Shown here one piece after another: positions 27,126 to 37,574 of a stretch of DNA of 64,000 nt. Location of the stretch: NCBI GenBank assembly GCA_020634755.1, contig JACKBC010000029.1, forward strand, positions 1-64,000, read 5' to 3'. The DNA comes from Caldilineaceae bacterium. Lineage in GTDB: Bacteria; Chloroflexota; Anaerolineae; Caldilineales; Caldilineaceae. The notes under the pieces are model-generated. The model was not told the origin of the DNA, searched no databases, and worked only from the letters and a program-made list of their open reading frames with translations. Within the stretch, counting starts at the first letter, position 1, and each line of letters starts with the position of its first letter. A program made the position numbers and the translations under genes.

Positions 27126-28013
27126 TCAATAAACCTTGCGCGGCATCACTGCGGCTTGTTGATATAGCGCCTGTTTGGCCATTTGCCAAAAGCAGGGCAA
27201 ATGCTGCTGAATGGCCTGGCTGGATGTGCTGACGGCGCGTACGCTCAGGCCGTGGGCGGAAAGCGGACTGACGCCCCACACCAGTTGGCCGGCTACAGTG
27301 AGCGAACGGGCCAGTTGATCCAGCTGTTTTTCTAAATTTAGCCAACGTTGCGCTTCAATGCCCACTCGGCAAATGTAAAAGGTGGCAAAGTAGCGAAAGA
27401 GGCCCAGTTTGACCGCGCTATCCAACGCTGTCTGTTTGGGCTCCAGCTGGCTGCGTTCAATGGCAATGGGTTGGCCGTTGGCCCATATGTCCAGATCGAT
27501 TTGCAGCAAGTCGTACTCAAAACATTCGCCTTTGGCCTCGCGCCCCGGCGTCACCACTTCCCAGTAGAAAAGGCCGGCATTGTCGGCCAACTCTATGTGC
27601 GTGCTTTGCCGATACTGGCTGCGCGCATAGGGGATGAGCGTATCCGGCAGATATTCGAGCAACCCACCGCTATCTACCTGTAAATGGCTCGTTTGGATGG
27701 TGGTTGGGTATCCCATTCGCTGCCGATAGACCCGCGTAGAGCCTGTGGAGGTAATTTGGGCCTGGGCGCCGGCCTCTACATGCGCCCGCAGCTGTAGACG
27801 ATCTCCCCCCAGCAGCCCACCGGAAATGTTGTGTAAATGCACCAGCACCGGCTGCGCCTCTTGTGCGTCGGGGGCCGTGGCGATAGCACTGGCGGACTTA
27901 ATGGGGAAAGCCCGAATCACGCGCAGCGGCGGCTCTTGTTTTAGCACACGCAAAATGGTTTGGTCATTCTGGACGCTAAAATTGAGATGCAACGCGGCAC
28001 TGGTCTGATTCAT
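27126..28013 (-). CDS. ureD: urease accessory protein UreD/UreH
   Basis: A 295-residue urease accessory protein. The family signature is present: LHNISGGLLGGDRLQL, then a TSTGSTRVYR segment and LEYLPDTLIPYARS. UreD forms the scaffold with UreF and UreG that delivers nickel and CO2 to apo-urease. It starts 6 nt after the ureF stop. Confidence 0.93.
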   Translation of the reverse strand: MNQTSAALHLNFSVQNDQTILRVLKQEPPLRVIRAFPIKSASAIATAPDAQEAQPVLVHLHNISGGLLGGDRLQLRAHVEAGAQAQITSTGSTRVYRQRMGYPTTIQTSHLQVDSGGLLEYLPDTLIPYARSQYRQSTHIELADNAGLFYWEVVTPGREAKGECFEYDLLQIDLDIWANGQPIAIERSQLEPKQTALDSAVKLGLFRYFATFYICRVGIEAQRWLNLEKQLDQLARSLTVAGQLVWGVSPLSAHGLSVRAVSTSSQAIQQHLPCFWQMAKQALYQQAAVMPRKVY

Positions 28014-28019
28014 GCTGGG

Positions 28020-28770
28020 CTAACTAATAAATAGGCGCACCGGCAAGCTGGCGTGGCGCATGCCGGCCAGATCCAGCAGCGGCGCAAAGCTGGAGATGCT
28101 GTCAAGGTCTGTGCTTTGACTGCGCGTAACAATCTGCGCCAGTAGCGGTTTGAGCTGCCAGCTCAAGGCCATTACTTGATTCTGCCCCACCGGCATGAGC
28201 CGCTGGCATGCCGACAGTAGACCGGTCAAATTTTGCTGCAAATAGGCCGATGTCACCGCTTCTGTGCCCAGCCCGAGGCACCCGCCCACCAAGCCAAAAG
28301 CCGTGCAAAGATGCAAGTCAACTTTGTGTGTGCCGCCATTTTTATGGGCGCTACCATTGCCTGTGTTGCCAGGGGGTGGGTCGACATTATGCGCATCGGC
28401 AATGCGGACCGCATGTTGCAGACGGGGCAACGGTTCTAAGCTGGCGGCCAAGCGCAGAAACCGTTTGCCCAATGTGGCGCTGGCTTCTCGGCTTTCGCGG
28501 GCCGGTTTGCGTGCCGAGAGCGTCTGGTTCAGGCCTACCCATTGTGTATTGAAGGCCGTGGCATTCACCAATTGCGCATCGGCCAACTCATACGCACGCC
28601 GGCAGCCAGCCGCTTCCAGCGGGGCCGTCTCTTGGAGTAGATCGGCGAAAAAGCGCGCTAAATTTGTGGGTGTCAACTCCCCTTCAGCGGACAGCGTTTC
28701 CAGGCCAAATGAGTGGGCGCTGGCGCCAATGGGCAGCGCACTATCGGCCAATTGCAGCAGCTGTAGCAAT

Positions 28771-28778
<8 letters not shown>
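28020..28778 (-). CDS. ureF: urease accessory protein UreF
   Basis: A 252-residue all-helical accessory protein with the family start LQLADSALPIGASAHSFGLE. UreF gates the GTPase UreG in the nickel-insertion complex. An insertion of about 25 residues near the middle (HNVDPPPGNTGNG, then AHKNGGTHK) carries several His and no family similarity. The ATG at 28778 overlaps the end of ureG by 8 nt; in-frame codons further up lie inside ureG. Confidence 0.9.
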
Positions 28779-29478
<700 letters not shown>

Positions 29479-29528
29479 ATGGATTGATTTCCTCTTGGTT
29501 ATACCATGTGGCGGCTTGGGTTGGGGCG

Positions 29529-30230
29529 TCAAACAGCCAGATATTCTTTGGCTTTGGCTTCGTCAAAAATCGCCGCCGGTCCTTCCATCACAATGGAACC
29601 GGTCTCCATGACGTAGCAGTAGCTGGCCACGCTCAGCGCAAAATCGAAGAACTGCTCCACCAGCAAAATGGACATATCGCCGCGGTCGCGCAGCGTCAAA
29701 ATCACCCGCTCAATGTCTTTCATAATCGAGGGCTGAATGCCTTCGGTGGGTTCATCCAGCAGCAGCAACTTGGGGCGGCGCACCAGCACGCGGCCAAAGG
29801 CCAATTGCTGCTGCTGGCCACCGCTCAACGTGCCGGCCACGCGGCGGCGCATCTCTTTGAGCACCGGAAAGATTGCATACACTTCCTCCAGCGCCTGGTG
29901 GTCCACGGCCCGTTTGGGCGTGGCTTCAAAGCCCATGAGCAGATTTTCATAGACCGTCAGATAGGGAAAAATGCCGCGGCCCTGGGGCACGTAGCCAAAA
30001 CCGACGCGGGCGCGGTGGCTGGTGCGCCACTTGGTAATATTGGCGCCGTCAAAATAGAGATCGCCATGCCGCAAATTGAGCAGCCCCATAATGCTCTTGA
30101 TCAGCGTCGTCTTGCCCACGCCGTTGCGTCCCATCAAGCAGACCACCTGCCCATCCGGCACTTCCATATTGATGTTGCGTAAAATCTTGCTTTCGCCGTA
30201 ATTGACCGACGCTTGTTGAATGGATAACAT
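29529..30230 (-). CDS. urtE: urea ABC transporter ATP-binding protein UrtE
   Basis: A 233-residue ABC ATPase of the LivF/UrtE type: Walker A GRNGVGKT, signature LSGGQQQQLAFGR, Walker B LLLLDEPTEGIQPS. The EGIQPSI form is typical of UrtE. With UrtD it energises urea uptake through UrtB/UrtC. It is followed by ureG. Confidence 0.93.
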   Translation of the reverse strand: MLSIQQASVNYGESKILRNINMEVPDGQVVCLMGRNGVGKTTLIKSIMGLLNLRHGDLYFDGANITKWRTSHRARVGFGYVPQGRGIFPYLTVYENLLMGFEATPKRAVDHQALEEVYAIFPVLKEMRRRVAGTLSGGQQQQLAFGRVLVRRPKLLLLDEPTEGIQPSIMKDIERVILTLRDRGDMSILLVEQFFDFALSVASYCYVMETGSIVMEGPAAIFDEAKAKEYLAV

Positions 30231-30329
30231 ATTTTTTACTCTTCCATAAGAGAAGTCGCGGCTCCCCTCTCTACAGCAAAGCGGACGTAGAATGAGGGGG
30301 CGCTTTGCTAAAGCGTTGGGGGAGAGGTC
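30231..30329. repeat. short palindromic repeat between urtD and urtE
   Basis: AGCAAAGCG and CGCTTTGCT lie within C-rich and G-rich flanks (CCCCTCTC and GGGGGAGAG), forming a hairpin. It resembles the REP-type elements elsewhere in the window. Confidence 0.5.
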
Positions 30330-31106
30330 TCACTCTTCTTTGCTGCGCCCAATGTAGACTTCAATCACTTCCGGGTCGCTCTGCACCTGCGCCACGGGAC
30401 CTTCGGTCAACAGCGAGCCCATGTGCAGCACAGAGACCCGATTGGCATAGCTGCGCACAAACTCCATGTCGTGCTCCACCACCAAAATCGAGCAGCGCTG
30501 GGCAATAGATTGCAGCAGTTCACCGGTGCGGTTGCGCTCGGCGCGCGTCATGCCGGCCACCGGTTCATCCAGCAGCAGCAGCTTGGGTTCCTGCACCAGC
30601 AACATGCCAATTTCCAACCACTGCTTTTCGCCATGCGCCAGCGTGCCGGCTCGCGCAGAGGCCCGTTCGGTCAGGCCAGTGAGTTCCAGCGTGGAAGCAA
30701 TGCGCTCTTCATCCGCAGCCGAAATGGGGGAAAAGAGTTTGCGCGTGCCGTCGTTGAATCCAACGGCGGCTTCCAGATTTTCATAGACGGTCAAGCTGCC
30801 AAAGACGGTGGGCGTTTGAAACTTGCGGCCAATACCTTTCTGCGCCAGGCGATGCTCGCTGGTGCGCAGCACGTTGACGCCCCCGTTAAAGGTCACCTTG
30901 CCGGCTTGGGGCTGCGTCTTGCCGGTCACTACATCCAGCAGCGTGGTTTTGCCGGCGCCGTTGGGGCCAATCACAAAGCGCAATTCACCCACGTCCATGG
31001 CGAAGTTCAAACTATTAAGCGCCTTAAACCCATCAAAGCTGACCGTAACATTTTGTACGTCTAAGATTTTGGCGGACGCGCCATTGGCTTGCTGAGCTGA
31101 ACTCAT
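30330..31106 (-). CDS. urtD: urea ABC transporter ATP-binding protein UrtD
   Basis: A 258-residue LivG/UrtD-type ATPase: Walker A GPNGAGKT, Walker B KLLLLDEPVAGM. The signature region reads LAHGEKQWLEIGM, which is the usual UrtD variant of LSGG. The ATG overlaps the urtC stop by one base (TAATG). Confidence 0.93.
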   Translation of the reverse strand: MSSAQQANGASAKILDVQNVTVSFDGFKALNSLNFAMDVGELRFVIGPNGAGKTTLLDVVTGKTQPQAGKVTFNGGVNVLRTSEHRLAQKGIGRKFQTPTVFGSLTVYENLEAAVGFNDGTRKLFSPISAADEERIASTLELTGLTERASARAGTLAHGEKQWLEIGMLLVQEPKLLLLDEPVAGMTRAERNRTGELLQSIAQRCSILVVEHDMEFVRSYANRVSVLHMGSLLTEGPVAQVQSDPEVIEVYIGRSKEE

Positions 31107-32359
31107 TATGACCCTCCTTTGGCAGTCGCCGTTGTGGAGGAAGGAGACGATACGGTGGCGGAGGCGGTAGCGGATGTCGCGGTAGAAGTAGATGTAGCGG
31201 CGGGTGCGGCAGGCGCAGATAAATTTGAAGCGGAGTGGCCCAGCGTAATGGGGCGATAGGGTGTCGTGCCATATTCGGTCATATCGCTCATTGGTTCACC
31301 TTGTATGCGGATGCGCAGCCAGTTGAATCCCTGCATCAAGCTGCCCACAATGCCGGCTGGGAAGAGCAGCACCACGGCCACAAAGAGCAGCCCCAAAAAG
31401 TATTGCCAGATTTCCGGATATGTCTCGCTAAAGTAGCTGCGCCCAAAGTTGACCACCAGCGCGCCCACAATGGCGCCAATGAGCGTGCCGCGGCCGCCCA
31501 GCGCCACCCAAATGACCATCTCGATCGAAGGCACAACGCCCATATTGGCCGGCGAAATAATGCCCACTTGCGGCACAAATAAAACGCCCGCCAGCGCCGC
31601 AATTCCTGCCGACAGCGTAAAGACCAATGTTTTGATTAAGACCGGGTCGTAGCCCAAAAAGCGCACGCGGGCTTCATCGTCGCGCAGCGCAATCAGCAGC
31701 CGCCCAAAGCGCGAGTCCGTTACCCAGCGCGCCAATACATATACAAGCGCCAAGCAGATTACGGTGGCCAGATAGAAGCCCGTTTGTACACCAGTGGAGA
31801 GCAGCGACTGGCCAAAGAACTTGGCGCTGCCCAGGTTGGTAATGCCGTTGGTGCCGCCCGTATATGCTTGCTGGCCCACAAACCAGATGCTGGTCAGCAA
31901 CGTGAGCGCTTGCGTAATAATAGAGAAATAGACGCCCTGCACCCGGCTGCGAAAGATGAAGTAGCCCACTATCGCTGCAATCAGGCTGGGAATCACCAGC
32001 GCGGCCACTACCGCAAAGAGCGGATTGCTAAACGGCGCCCAAAACCACGGCAGCTCGGTCAACCCGCTCCAAAACATAAAATCGGGAATTTTATCGCCAG
32101 AGGCCAATAGCTTGAGATACATGGCAAAGCCATATGCGCCCAGGCTAAAGAAGAGCCCTTGTCCCAGGCTCATCATGCCGCCGTAGCCCCAAATTAGATC
32201 CAGCCCCACGGCAATAATGGCAAAGGTGAGGAATTTGCCCAATTGCGACAGCCGAAATGGTGATATAAATTGCGGCGCCAACAAGAAAAGAGCCGTTATG
32301 ATGAGAAATGGCCCCCAACGCATGAGCAGCGCCAGAAATGTTCTATTTTGGTTCTTCAT
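31106..32359 (-). CDS. urtC: urea ABC transporter permease UrtC
   Basis: A 417-residue inner-membrane permease of the LivM/UrtC family with about ten hydrophobic segments. GYGGMMSLGQGLFFSLGAY and the EAA-like RDDEARVRFLGYDP are typical. The ATG at 32359 is chosen where the family starts; in-frame codons upstream run into urtB. The last 40 residues are a low-complexity Ser/Thr/Ala tail (APAATSTSTATSATASAT) that UrtC proteins do not usually have. Confidence 0.92.
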   Translation of the reverse strand: MKNQNRTFLALLMRWGPFLIITALFLLAPQFISPFRLSQLGKFLTFAIIAVGLDLIWGYGGMMSLGQGLFFSLGAYGFAMYLKLLASGDKIPDFMFWSGLTELPWFWAPFSNPLFAVVAALVIPSLIAAIVGYFIFRSRVQGVYFSIITQALTLLTSIWFVGQQAYTGGTNGITNLGSAKFFGQSLLSTGVQTGFYLATVICLALVYVLARWVTDSRFGRLLIALRDDEARVRFLGYDPVLIKTLVFTLSAGIAALAGVLFVPQVGIISPANMGVVPSIEMVIWVALGGRGTLIGAIVGALVVNFGRSYFSETYPEIWQYFLGLLFVAVVLLFPAGIVGSLMQGFNWLRIRIQGEPMSDMTEYGTTPYRPITLGHSASNLSAPAAPAATSTSTATSATASATVSSPSSTTATAKGGS

Positions 32360-32501
32360 GGTACACCGTTGTTCATGGTACGCCTCAAGCGAAAACAAAA
32401 ATTGAACGCGAATATACGCGGATGCACTCAGCACGTCAGCTATCAGCTGACCGGCTGACGTGCTGACCGGCTGACAAACACTTCTGGCGCTGAACTCAGT
32501 T

Positions 32502-33398
32502 TTAACGCGTTTGCAGCGCGGCCAACCCGGATGGTTTCCACTGCAAGAAAGCAATAATCGCCAGCAGCACCAGCACCTTGCCCACCGTAGCGGATGTGCC
32601 CAACTCTAGCAGCGTGTTGGAAATGCCAATCAACAGCGCGGCCAGGATGGTGCCCGGCAAGCGGCCAACACCACCCAGCACAACCACCATAAAGGCGTCC
32701 ACAATGTAAAAGGTGCCCAGCGAAGGGCCAATGGAGCCCAACTGGGTAAGCGCCACGCCGGCTACGCCCGCTAGCCCCGTCCCCAGGGCAAAGGTTGATG
32801 CATCCACCCAGCGCGAGCGCACCCCCAGACACGAAGCCATCTCGCGATTCTGCATCACCGCGCGCAGGCGGCGACCGTTGGCGCTGCGATACAGATAAAA
32901 ATAGACCGCACCAATAATCACCGCCACCAACACAATAATAAAAATGCGCTTGTAGGGCAGCAACAGTTGGGCGCCAAAGTCAAAGCCACCTTGCAGCCAA
33001 ATGGGGCTGCTAACATTCACATTGGGGGCGCCAAAGATACTGCGCGCGGCCTGTTGCAGCACCAACCCTGCGCCCCAGGTAGCCAGCAGCGTATCCAGCG
33101 GACGCCCGTATAAAAAGCGGATCATGGTCACTTCCATGAGCGCGCCCAGCAGGGCGGCCACCAAAAACGCCGCCGGAATCGCCAGCACAAACCAGACGCC
33201 GGCCTCTACGCCGCCCAATGAGTGGGCAAAGGCTTCTTGAAAAACATAGGCCGTATACGCGCCAATCATAATGAATTCGCCGTGAGCCATATTAATGACG
33301 CCCATGAGCCCAAAGGCAAAGGCCAATCCCAATGAGACCATCAGCAAAATTGACCCCAGGCTGAGCCCGTTAAAGGTTTGTAGAATAATTGCGTCCAT
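32502..33398 (-). CDS. urtB: urea ABC transporter permease UrtB
   Basis: A 298-residue LivH/UrtB permease with about eight membrane segments. It has LGLAFAFGLMGVINMAHGEFIMIGAY near the N-terminus in the form usual for UrtB, and RSANGRRLRAVMQNREMA as the cytoplasmic coupling loop. The 142 bp to urtC hold CTGACCGGCTGAC twice and a TCAGC-rich palindrome. Confidence 0.93.
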   Translation of the reverse strand: MDAIILQTFNGLSLGSILLMVSLGLAFAFGLMGVINMAHGEFIMIGAYTAYVFQEAFAHSLGGVEAGVWFVLAIPAAFLVAALLGALMEVTMIRFLYGRPLDTLLATWGAGLVLQQAARSIFGAPNVNVSSPIWLQGGFDFGAQLLLPYKRIFIIVLVAVIIGAVYFYLYRSANGRRLRAVMQNREMASCLGVRSRWVDASTFALGTGLAGVAGVALTQLGSIGPSLGTFYIVDAFMVVVLGGVGRLPGTILAALLIGISNTLLELGTSATVGKVLVLLAIIAFLQWKPSGLAALQTR

Positions 33399-33652
33399 AG
33401 GTTATGTTTGATAATTTTGTGGAATGGGGAACAAGACGACCGGATGACAAGGTGAAGGGATGACAGGATGACCCGATTCATCCCTTCCCTTGTCGAATTA
33501 AATAGACATAACTCGAGTTTTCAGACAAACTAACTTCTGCTACAATAAGAGACAGGTGCCTTCGGACTGTTTGTGTTCTCACCCGCAAGGGTGTTGCCCG
33601 GAACTACAATCAATTCGGATGCACCTATCTCTTTTGCGAGAATGCCGCCAGC

Positions 33653-34984
33653 CTACTGGCTAGCGCCCTCGGCCAGACCTTCGGCCCAATCGATGCCCTT
33701 GAGCCACGGATTTGGCTTCACGGGACCATCGCTGGCCCACACTTCCGTAATCAAGCCATCATCGGTGATCTGACCAATGCGCACAGTTTTATACATGTGC
33801 TGCGTTTCGCCATCAACCTTAATGGGACCACCCGGCGCCGCGATTTCAATGTCATTCTCTTTGGCGGCGGCCCGCACGGCGTCTACATCAAAGCTGCCGG
33901 CGGCTTCCACCAGCGCCTTCCAAACATAAACGCCAAAGTAGCCCGCCTCAATGGGATCCGCCGTGACGCGATCTTCGCCATATGCCGCTTTGTAGGCGGC
34001 CACAAACGCTTTGTTCTCAGGCGTATCGGTGGTCTGATAGTAGTTCCAAGAGACGTAGTGACCGGCAATGTTTTCAGCGCCAATGCCGCGCACCTCTTCT
34101 TCGGCCACGCTCACAGAGATGACGGGGAGCGTTTCGGCGGTAAACCCGGCGTCCTTAAACTGCTTGAAGAAGGCCACGTTGCTGTCGCCATTCAGCGTGT
34201 TGAAAATGGCGTCTGGTTTCGCTTCCTCAATCTTGGAAATGATTGTGCTGAACTCGGTGCCACCCAGCGGCACATATTCTTCACCAGCCAGCGTAATGCC
34301 CAAATGCTCAAGCTGTGCCTTGATGATCAAGTTGGCCGTGCGCGGGAAGACATAATCGGAACCCAGCAGGTAAATGCTCTTGGCGCCCAGTTCATTGACC
34401 AGGAAATCGACGCCGGGAATAATCTGCTGTGTTGGCTCGGCGCCCGTGTAGAAAATATTGGGCGAGGTTTCCAACCCTTCATATTGCACGGGGTAGAAAA
34501 GCAGACCATTCAGCTCTTCGAAAACGGGCAAAACGGCTTTGCGGCTGGCGCTGGTCCAGCAGCCAAAGACCACGGCCACCTGATCCTGCTGGATCAGCTT
34601 GCGCGCTTTTTCGGCAAAGGTGGGCCAGTCGCTAGCGCCATCCTCGATCACCGGCTCCAACATCTTGCCCAAGATGCCACCCGCCGCATTGATTTCGTCA
34701 ATGGCCAGCAGCGTGGCGTCTTTCACCGAAACTTCGCTAATCGACATGGTGCCACTGAGCGAATGCAGCACGCCGACTTTGATGGTGTCGCCTTCCGGTG
34801 CATCGGCGGCGGGCGCTGCTGCCTCTTCGGCGGCGGGCGCTTCTGTGGCTTCGGCAGCTGGCGCCGCGGGGGCCGCACAACCGGCCAGAATGGACAAAAG
34901 CAGCAGCAGTGCAACCAAGCTGTGCAAAGAGCCAATCCGCCAAAGCTTGCCCCAACCGCGGGCGATTCTAAACTTTTGAGCCAT
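33653..34984 (-). CDS. urtA: urea ABC transporter substrate-binding lipoprotein UrtA
   Basis: A 443-residue periplasmic-binding-type lipoprotein. The signal peptide ends at LSILAGC (lipobox Cys near residue 31), followed by an Ala/Glu/Pro-rich linker. The mature domain starts IKVGVLHSLSGTMSISE, the UrtA signature. FGCWTSASRKAVLPVFE and YPVQYEGLE are also typical. It delivers urea, or short amides, to UrtBC. The ATG at 34984 follows AAAGGAGACAAAG. It heads the urt-ure series. Confidence 0.94.
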   Translation of the reverse strand: MAQKFRIARGWGKLWRIGSLHSLVALLLLLSILAGCAAPAAPAAEATEAPAAEEAAAPAADAPEGDTIKVGVLHSLSGTMSISEVSVKDATLLAIDEINAAGGILGKMLEPVIEDGASDWPTFAEKARKLIQQDQVAVVFGCWTSASRKAVLPVFEELNGLLFYPVQYEGLETSPNIFYTGAEPTQQIIPGVDFLVNELGAKSIYLLGSDYVFPRTANLIIKAQLEHLGITLAGEEYVPLGGTEFSTIISKIEEAKPDAIFNTLNGDSNVAFFKQFKDAGFTAETLPVISVSVAEEEVRGIGAENIAGHYVSWNYYQTTDTPENKAFVAAYKAAYGEDRVTADPIEAGYFGVYVWKALVEAAGSFDVDAVRAAAKENDIEIAAPGGPIKVDGETQHMYKTVRIGQITDDGLITEVWASDGPVKPNPWLKGIDWAEGLAEGASQ

Positions 34985-35580
34985 ATACTTTGTCTCCTTT
35001 GAAATTGATCTATTCGTTTGGTGGAAAATTAGAGGGAATGGTGGAAATATTGCGTCGCCATGCTCACGATTGCCCCATTCACATTTTACCGGCATAGAAT
35101 TCACCGAGTCGTGTGAACGCATAATAGAGCGTATTGTTGAAGAGCGCGATCATTTTATGATCAACGGCGCAGCACTATGGTAATCGATCCAGCGGCAAAA
35201 AGCTCTAGGCAAAAGCCATAATGTATGGACAACTTGTTTGTGCAAAAAGCACATAAAGCGTTGTGGCATGCCCTTGAATTTGCTGGCGCTGGCTCTTTTT
35301 AGGGGAAACCCGAAGATTTTATCGGCGGTTTGCACATGGGTGGCTCATGGCTATTTGGTGATCCAGCCACCACCAATATGTTACGGCGCTATGGCGCAAA
35401 GCGGCTGCTATGTCACAAAGTGAGTGCATTATCGCATTTGATAACGCGACTTACGCCGCGCCCGCGGAGCGCCAAGCGTGAACTGGGTTGTATTCGATAC
35501 ACTTTTAGTCAAGGCTTGCGTACGTTCTGTTGGAAATAGCGTATGACCGAAACCGCCGCAATATAAAGGAGATAGAGGTT
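34985..35580. other. divergent intergenic region, urtA and kinase-like gene
   Basis: This must hold the promoter of the urea cluster, but no convincing -35/-10 pair was found. The perfect palindrome GATCATTTTATGATC is at about 35152-35166. CTTACGCCGCGCCC at 35450 resembles a motif near 15519, and GGCTTGCGTACGTTCTG at 35515 resembles the end of repeat family A. Confidence 0.5.
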
Positions 35581-36504
35581 ATGTCTAATTTGCTGCTGAC
35601 CACCAAATGTATAGAGTGTTCTCCCCGCGGTTTTCTCGAGTCTGTGGGGAATATATTTGCCATTTTTGATGCCCAAACCCAAGATTCGGGCAACATCTCT
35701 TATGGGGTAGAAGTGGAGCATGCGCGTTACTGTGTGTCTGCCCGTAAATGCTCTGCGCCAAACCGTTCTGCCCGTAACGGTACGGGCTCCACAACCGAAT
35801 TTACGGATAGGTTCTTTGTCAAAACGGCTGGCAACCCAGACGACCCGGCGCCCTTTCTGCCCCATTCTGCACGCGTGGCGCTTCTGCGTAATGGTGTGCA
35901 ACTTGCACAAAGTATTCAGCATGCCGCCCTGCCGCGCCTGTACCATGCCATTGAATCACCCCATGGGCCGCTGCTCGTCTATGATTGGGTTGAAGGAGAA
36001 CTGTTGCACGCCCGCCGCGCTCAGCGTGCCGATGCGCAATCGGCTTATCAGCGTTTTCGCCATTTGCCGGTGGCGCAAATTGGGCGCGCCCTGGAGCAGA
36101 TTTTCGAGGTGCATTGGGCGTTGGCGGCCAAGAACTGGATTGCAGTCGATTTTTACGACGGCAGCCTCATCTATGATTTTGCGCAACATGAATTGCACCT
36201 GGTTGATCTGGACAACTATCACCAAGGGCCGTTTGTCAATTCAATGGGGCGTATGTTTGGCTCGTCGCGCTTTATGGCGCCCGAGGAATTTGCGCGCGGT
36301 GCGCTGATTGATCAGCGCACTAATGTCTTTACAATGGGGCGCACCATGGCGCTGTTTTTAGGGGATGGCACGCTGGCGCGACACGCATTTCGCGGCGACG
36401 ATGCCCTGTATGCGGTGATGCTGCGCGCCTGCCGCAAAGAGCCGGTGCAGCGATTTTCATCCATGGCGGAGTTTTATGAGGAGTGGCGCAAAGCCAGAGG
36501 CTGA
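35581..36504 (+). CDS. atypical Ser/Thr protein kinase-like protein
   Basis: A 307-residue kinase-fold protein. The N-terminal lobe has FFVKTAG, a likely ATP-binding Lys. The catalytic loop reads WIAVDFYDGSLIYD instead of HRD...N, and the metal loop reads HLVDLDNY instead of DFG. RFMAPEEFARGALIDQRTNVFTMGRT fills the activation segment and APE region. A family with this pattern is found in Firmicutes and Chloroflexi; members may phosphorylate proteins or small molecules. The ATG at 35581 follows AAAGGAGATAGAGGTT. No operon partner is obvious. Confidence 0.75.
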   Translation: MSNLLLTTKCIECSPRGFLESVGNIFAIFDAQTQDSGNISYGVEVEHARYCVSARKCSAPNRSARNGTGSTTEFTDRFFVKTAGNPDDPAPFLPHSARVALLRNGVQLAQSIQHAALPRLYHAIESPHGPLLVYDWVEGELLHARRAQRADAQSAYQRFRHLPVAQIGRALEQIFEVHWALAAKNWIAVDFYDGSLIYDFAQHELHLVDLDNYHQGPFVNSMGRMFGSSRFMAPEEFARGALIDQRTNVFTMGRTMALFLGDGTLARHAFRGDDALYAVMLRACRKEPVQRFSSMAEFYEEWRKARG

Positions 36505-36563
36505 GCTTGGCAAAACGGGCATAAACCAGTTTTGGCAAGCTCAAGCTTCTGAACTCTCAGGCA

Positions 36564-36654
36564 ATTATTGGTACACCGCAACGGTGTTGGCGAGAGAGGC
36601 GTCGGCCTCGATTGTGGAATCCGACGCTATCTCTTGCCGTTGCCATCTACTAAT
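36564..36654 (+). repeat. dispersed repeat, family C copy 1
   Basis: It begins ATTATTGGTACACCGCAACG and ends GCCATCTACTAAT. A second copy in the same orientation lies at 37911-37999. It abuts the stop of the dienelactone hydrolase gene. Confidence 0.8.
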
Positions 36655-37574
36655 TATGAGCGCAGATATGTGTTCAGCCACTGCAATACGCGTGGCCAGG
36701 CATCTTCCGCGGCGGCCGGTGTGTAGTTGTCACGCGTATCGTTGAAGAAAGCGTGCGGCGCGCCATCGTAAATAATAATTTGGTTGGGAATACCCGCCGC
36801 TTGCAGCCCTTCCTCCATTTTCTTGACTGCGTCCGCCGGAATGCCCTGATCGGCGCCGCCGTAGAGGCCCAACACGGGGGCGGTCACTTTGCCGGCATCT
36901 TCGGCTGAAAGCGGGCTGCCATAAAACGGAATGGCCACGGCCAGCGATTCGTTGACCAGCGCAGTTTGCAGGACGAGCCCGCCGCCCATGCAGAAGCCCA
37001 TAATGCCCACTTTGTCGCCAGAGACGTAATCTTGATCCAGCAAGTAGGCAATGGCCTGGCCGATTTCGCGCACCGCCGCCGGCATATCCAATTCCATAAC
37101 CAGCTTGCGCGCCTCGTCGGGCTCGGTGGCCACCTGGCCGTGATAGAGGTCGGGCGCCAGCGTCACATAGCCCTCGTGGGCCAAACGATTGGCCACATCC
37201 ATAATGTGGTCATTAAGCCCCCACCACTCTTGAACCACAACCACAGCCGGCGCCGGCTCATCCCCTTCCGGCCGCGCCAGATAGCCCATGAGCGTACCGT
37301 TGTCCACGTCCGGGTAGTCGACCATCCCCGTCATCAGCCCTGCTGCGCTCATGGCGGCGGCGCCGCTGCCTTCACCTTCCCCGCCCGATTCCGATTTAGT
37401 GACCGGCGGTATGGTTTGGCCCGGCTGTAGCGGTTGACAGGCGGCCAGCACCATGTTGGCGGCGGCGGCGCTGCCCAAAACGGCCGTCATGCGCTTGAGA
37501 AAATCGCGCCGACCCAGTTGACCAACTTGAAAAGAGCGGACCAATTCCATAGCGTAAATGCGATTACTCTTCAT
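36654..37574 (-). CDS. exported dienelactone hydrolase-family protein
   Basis: A 306-residue alpha/beta hydrolase of the dienelactone hydrolase family. The nucleophile is Cys in GFCMGGGL, the acid Asp in YGGADQGIPAD, and the His in APHAFFND. The N-terminus carries a twin-arginine signal (GRRDFLKRM) followed by a hydrophobic stretch and LAAC, so it may be a Tat-exported lipoprotein. EWWGLNDHIMDVANRLAHEG is typical of the family. AAAGGAGACCCC precedes the ATG. Substrate unknown. Confidence 0.86.
   Translation of the reverse strand: MKSNRIYAMELVRSFQVGQLGRRDFLKRMTAVLGSAAAANMVLAACQPLQPGQTIPPVTKSESGGEGEGSGAAAMSAAGLMTGMVDYPDVDNGTLMGYLARPEGDEPAPAVVVVQEWWGLNDHIMDVANRLAHEGYVTLAPDLYHGQVATEPDEARKLVMELDMPAAVREIGQAIAYLLDQDYVSGDKVGIMGFCMGGGLVLQTALVNESLAVAIPFYGSPLSAEDAGKVTAPVLGLYGGADQGIPADAVKKMEEGLQAAGIPNQIIIYDGAPHAFFNDTRDNYTPAAAEDAWPRVLQWLNTYLRS

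Noticed and set aside
26687..27232. Open frames across the ureD-ureA gap
   Set aside because: They repeat the same peptide twice because they translate the tandem 180-bp repeat; there is no ribosome site and no family resemblance.
33797..35002. 401-codon open frame opposite urtA
   Set aside because: It lies antisense to urtA, which has a clear lipobox and family motifs; it is a by-product of third-position GC bias.
34985..35122. Upstream extension of UrtA
   Set aside because: The signal peptide and ribosome site place the start at 34984; the extension has no exported-protein features.
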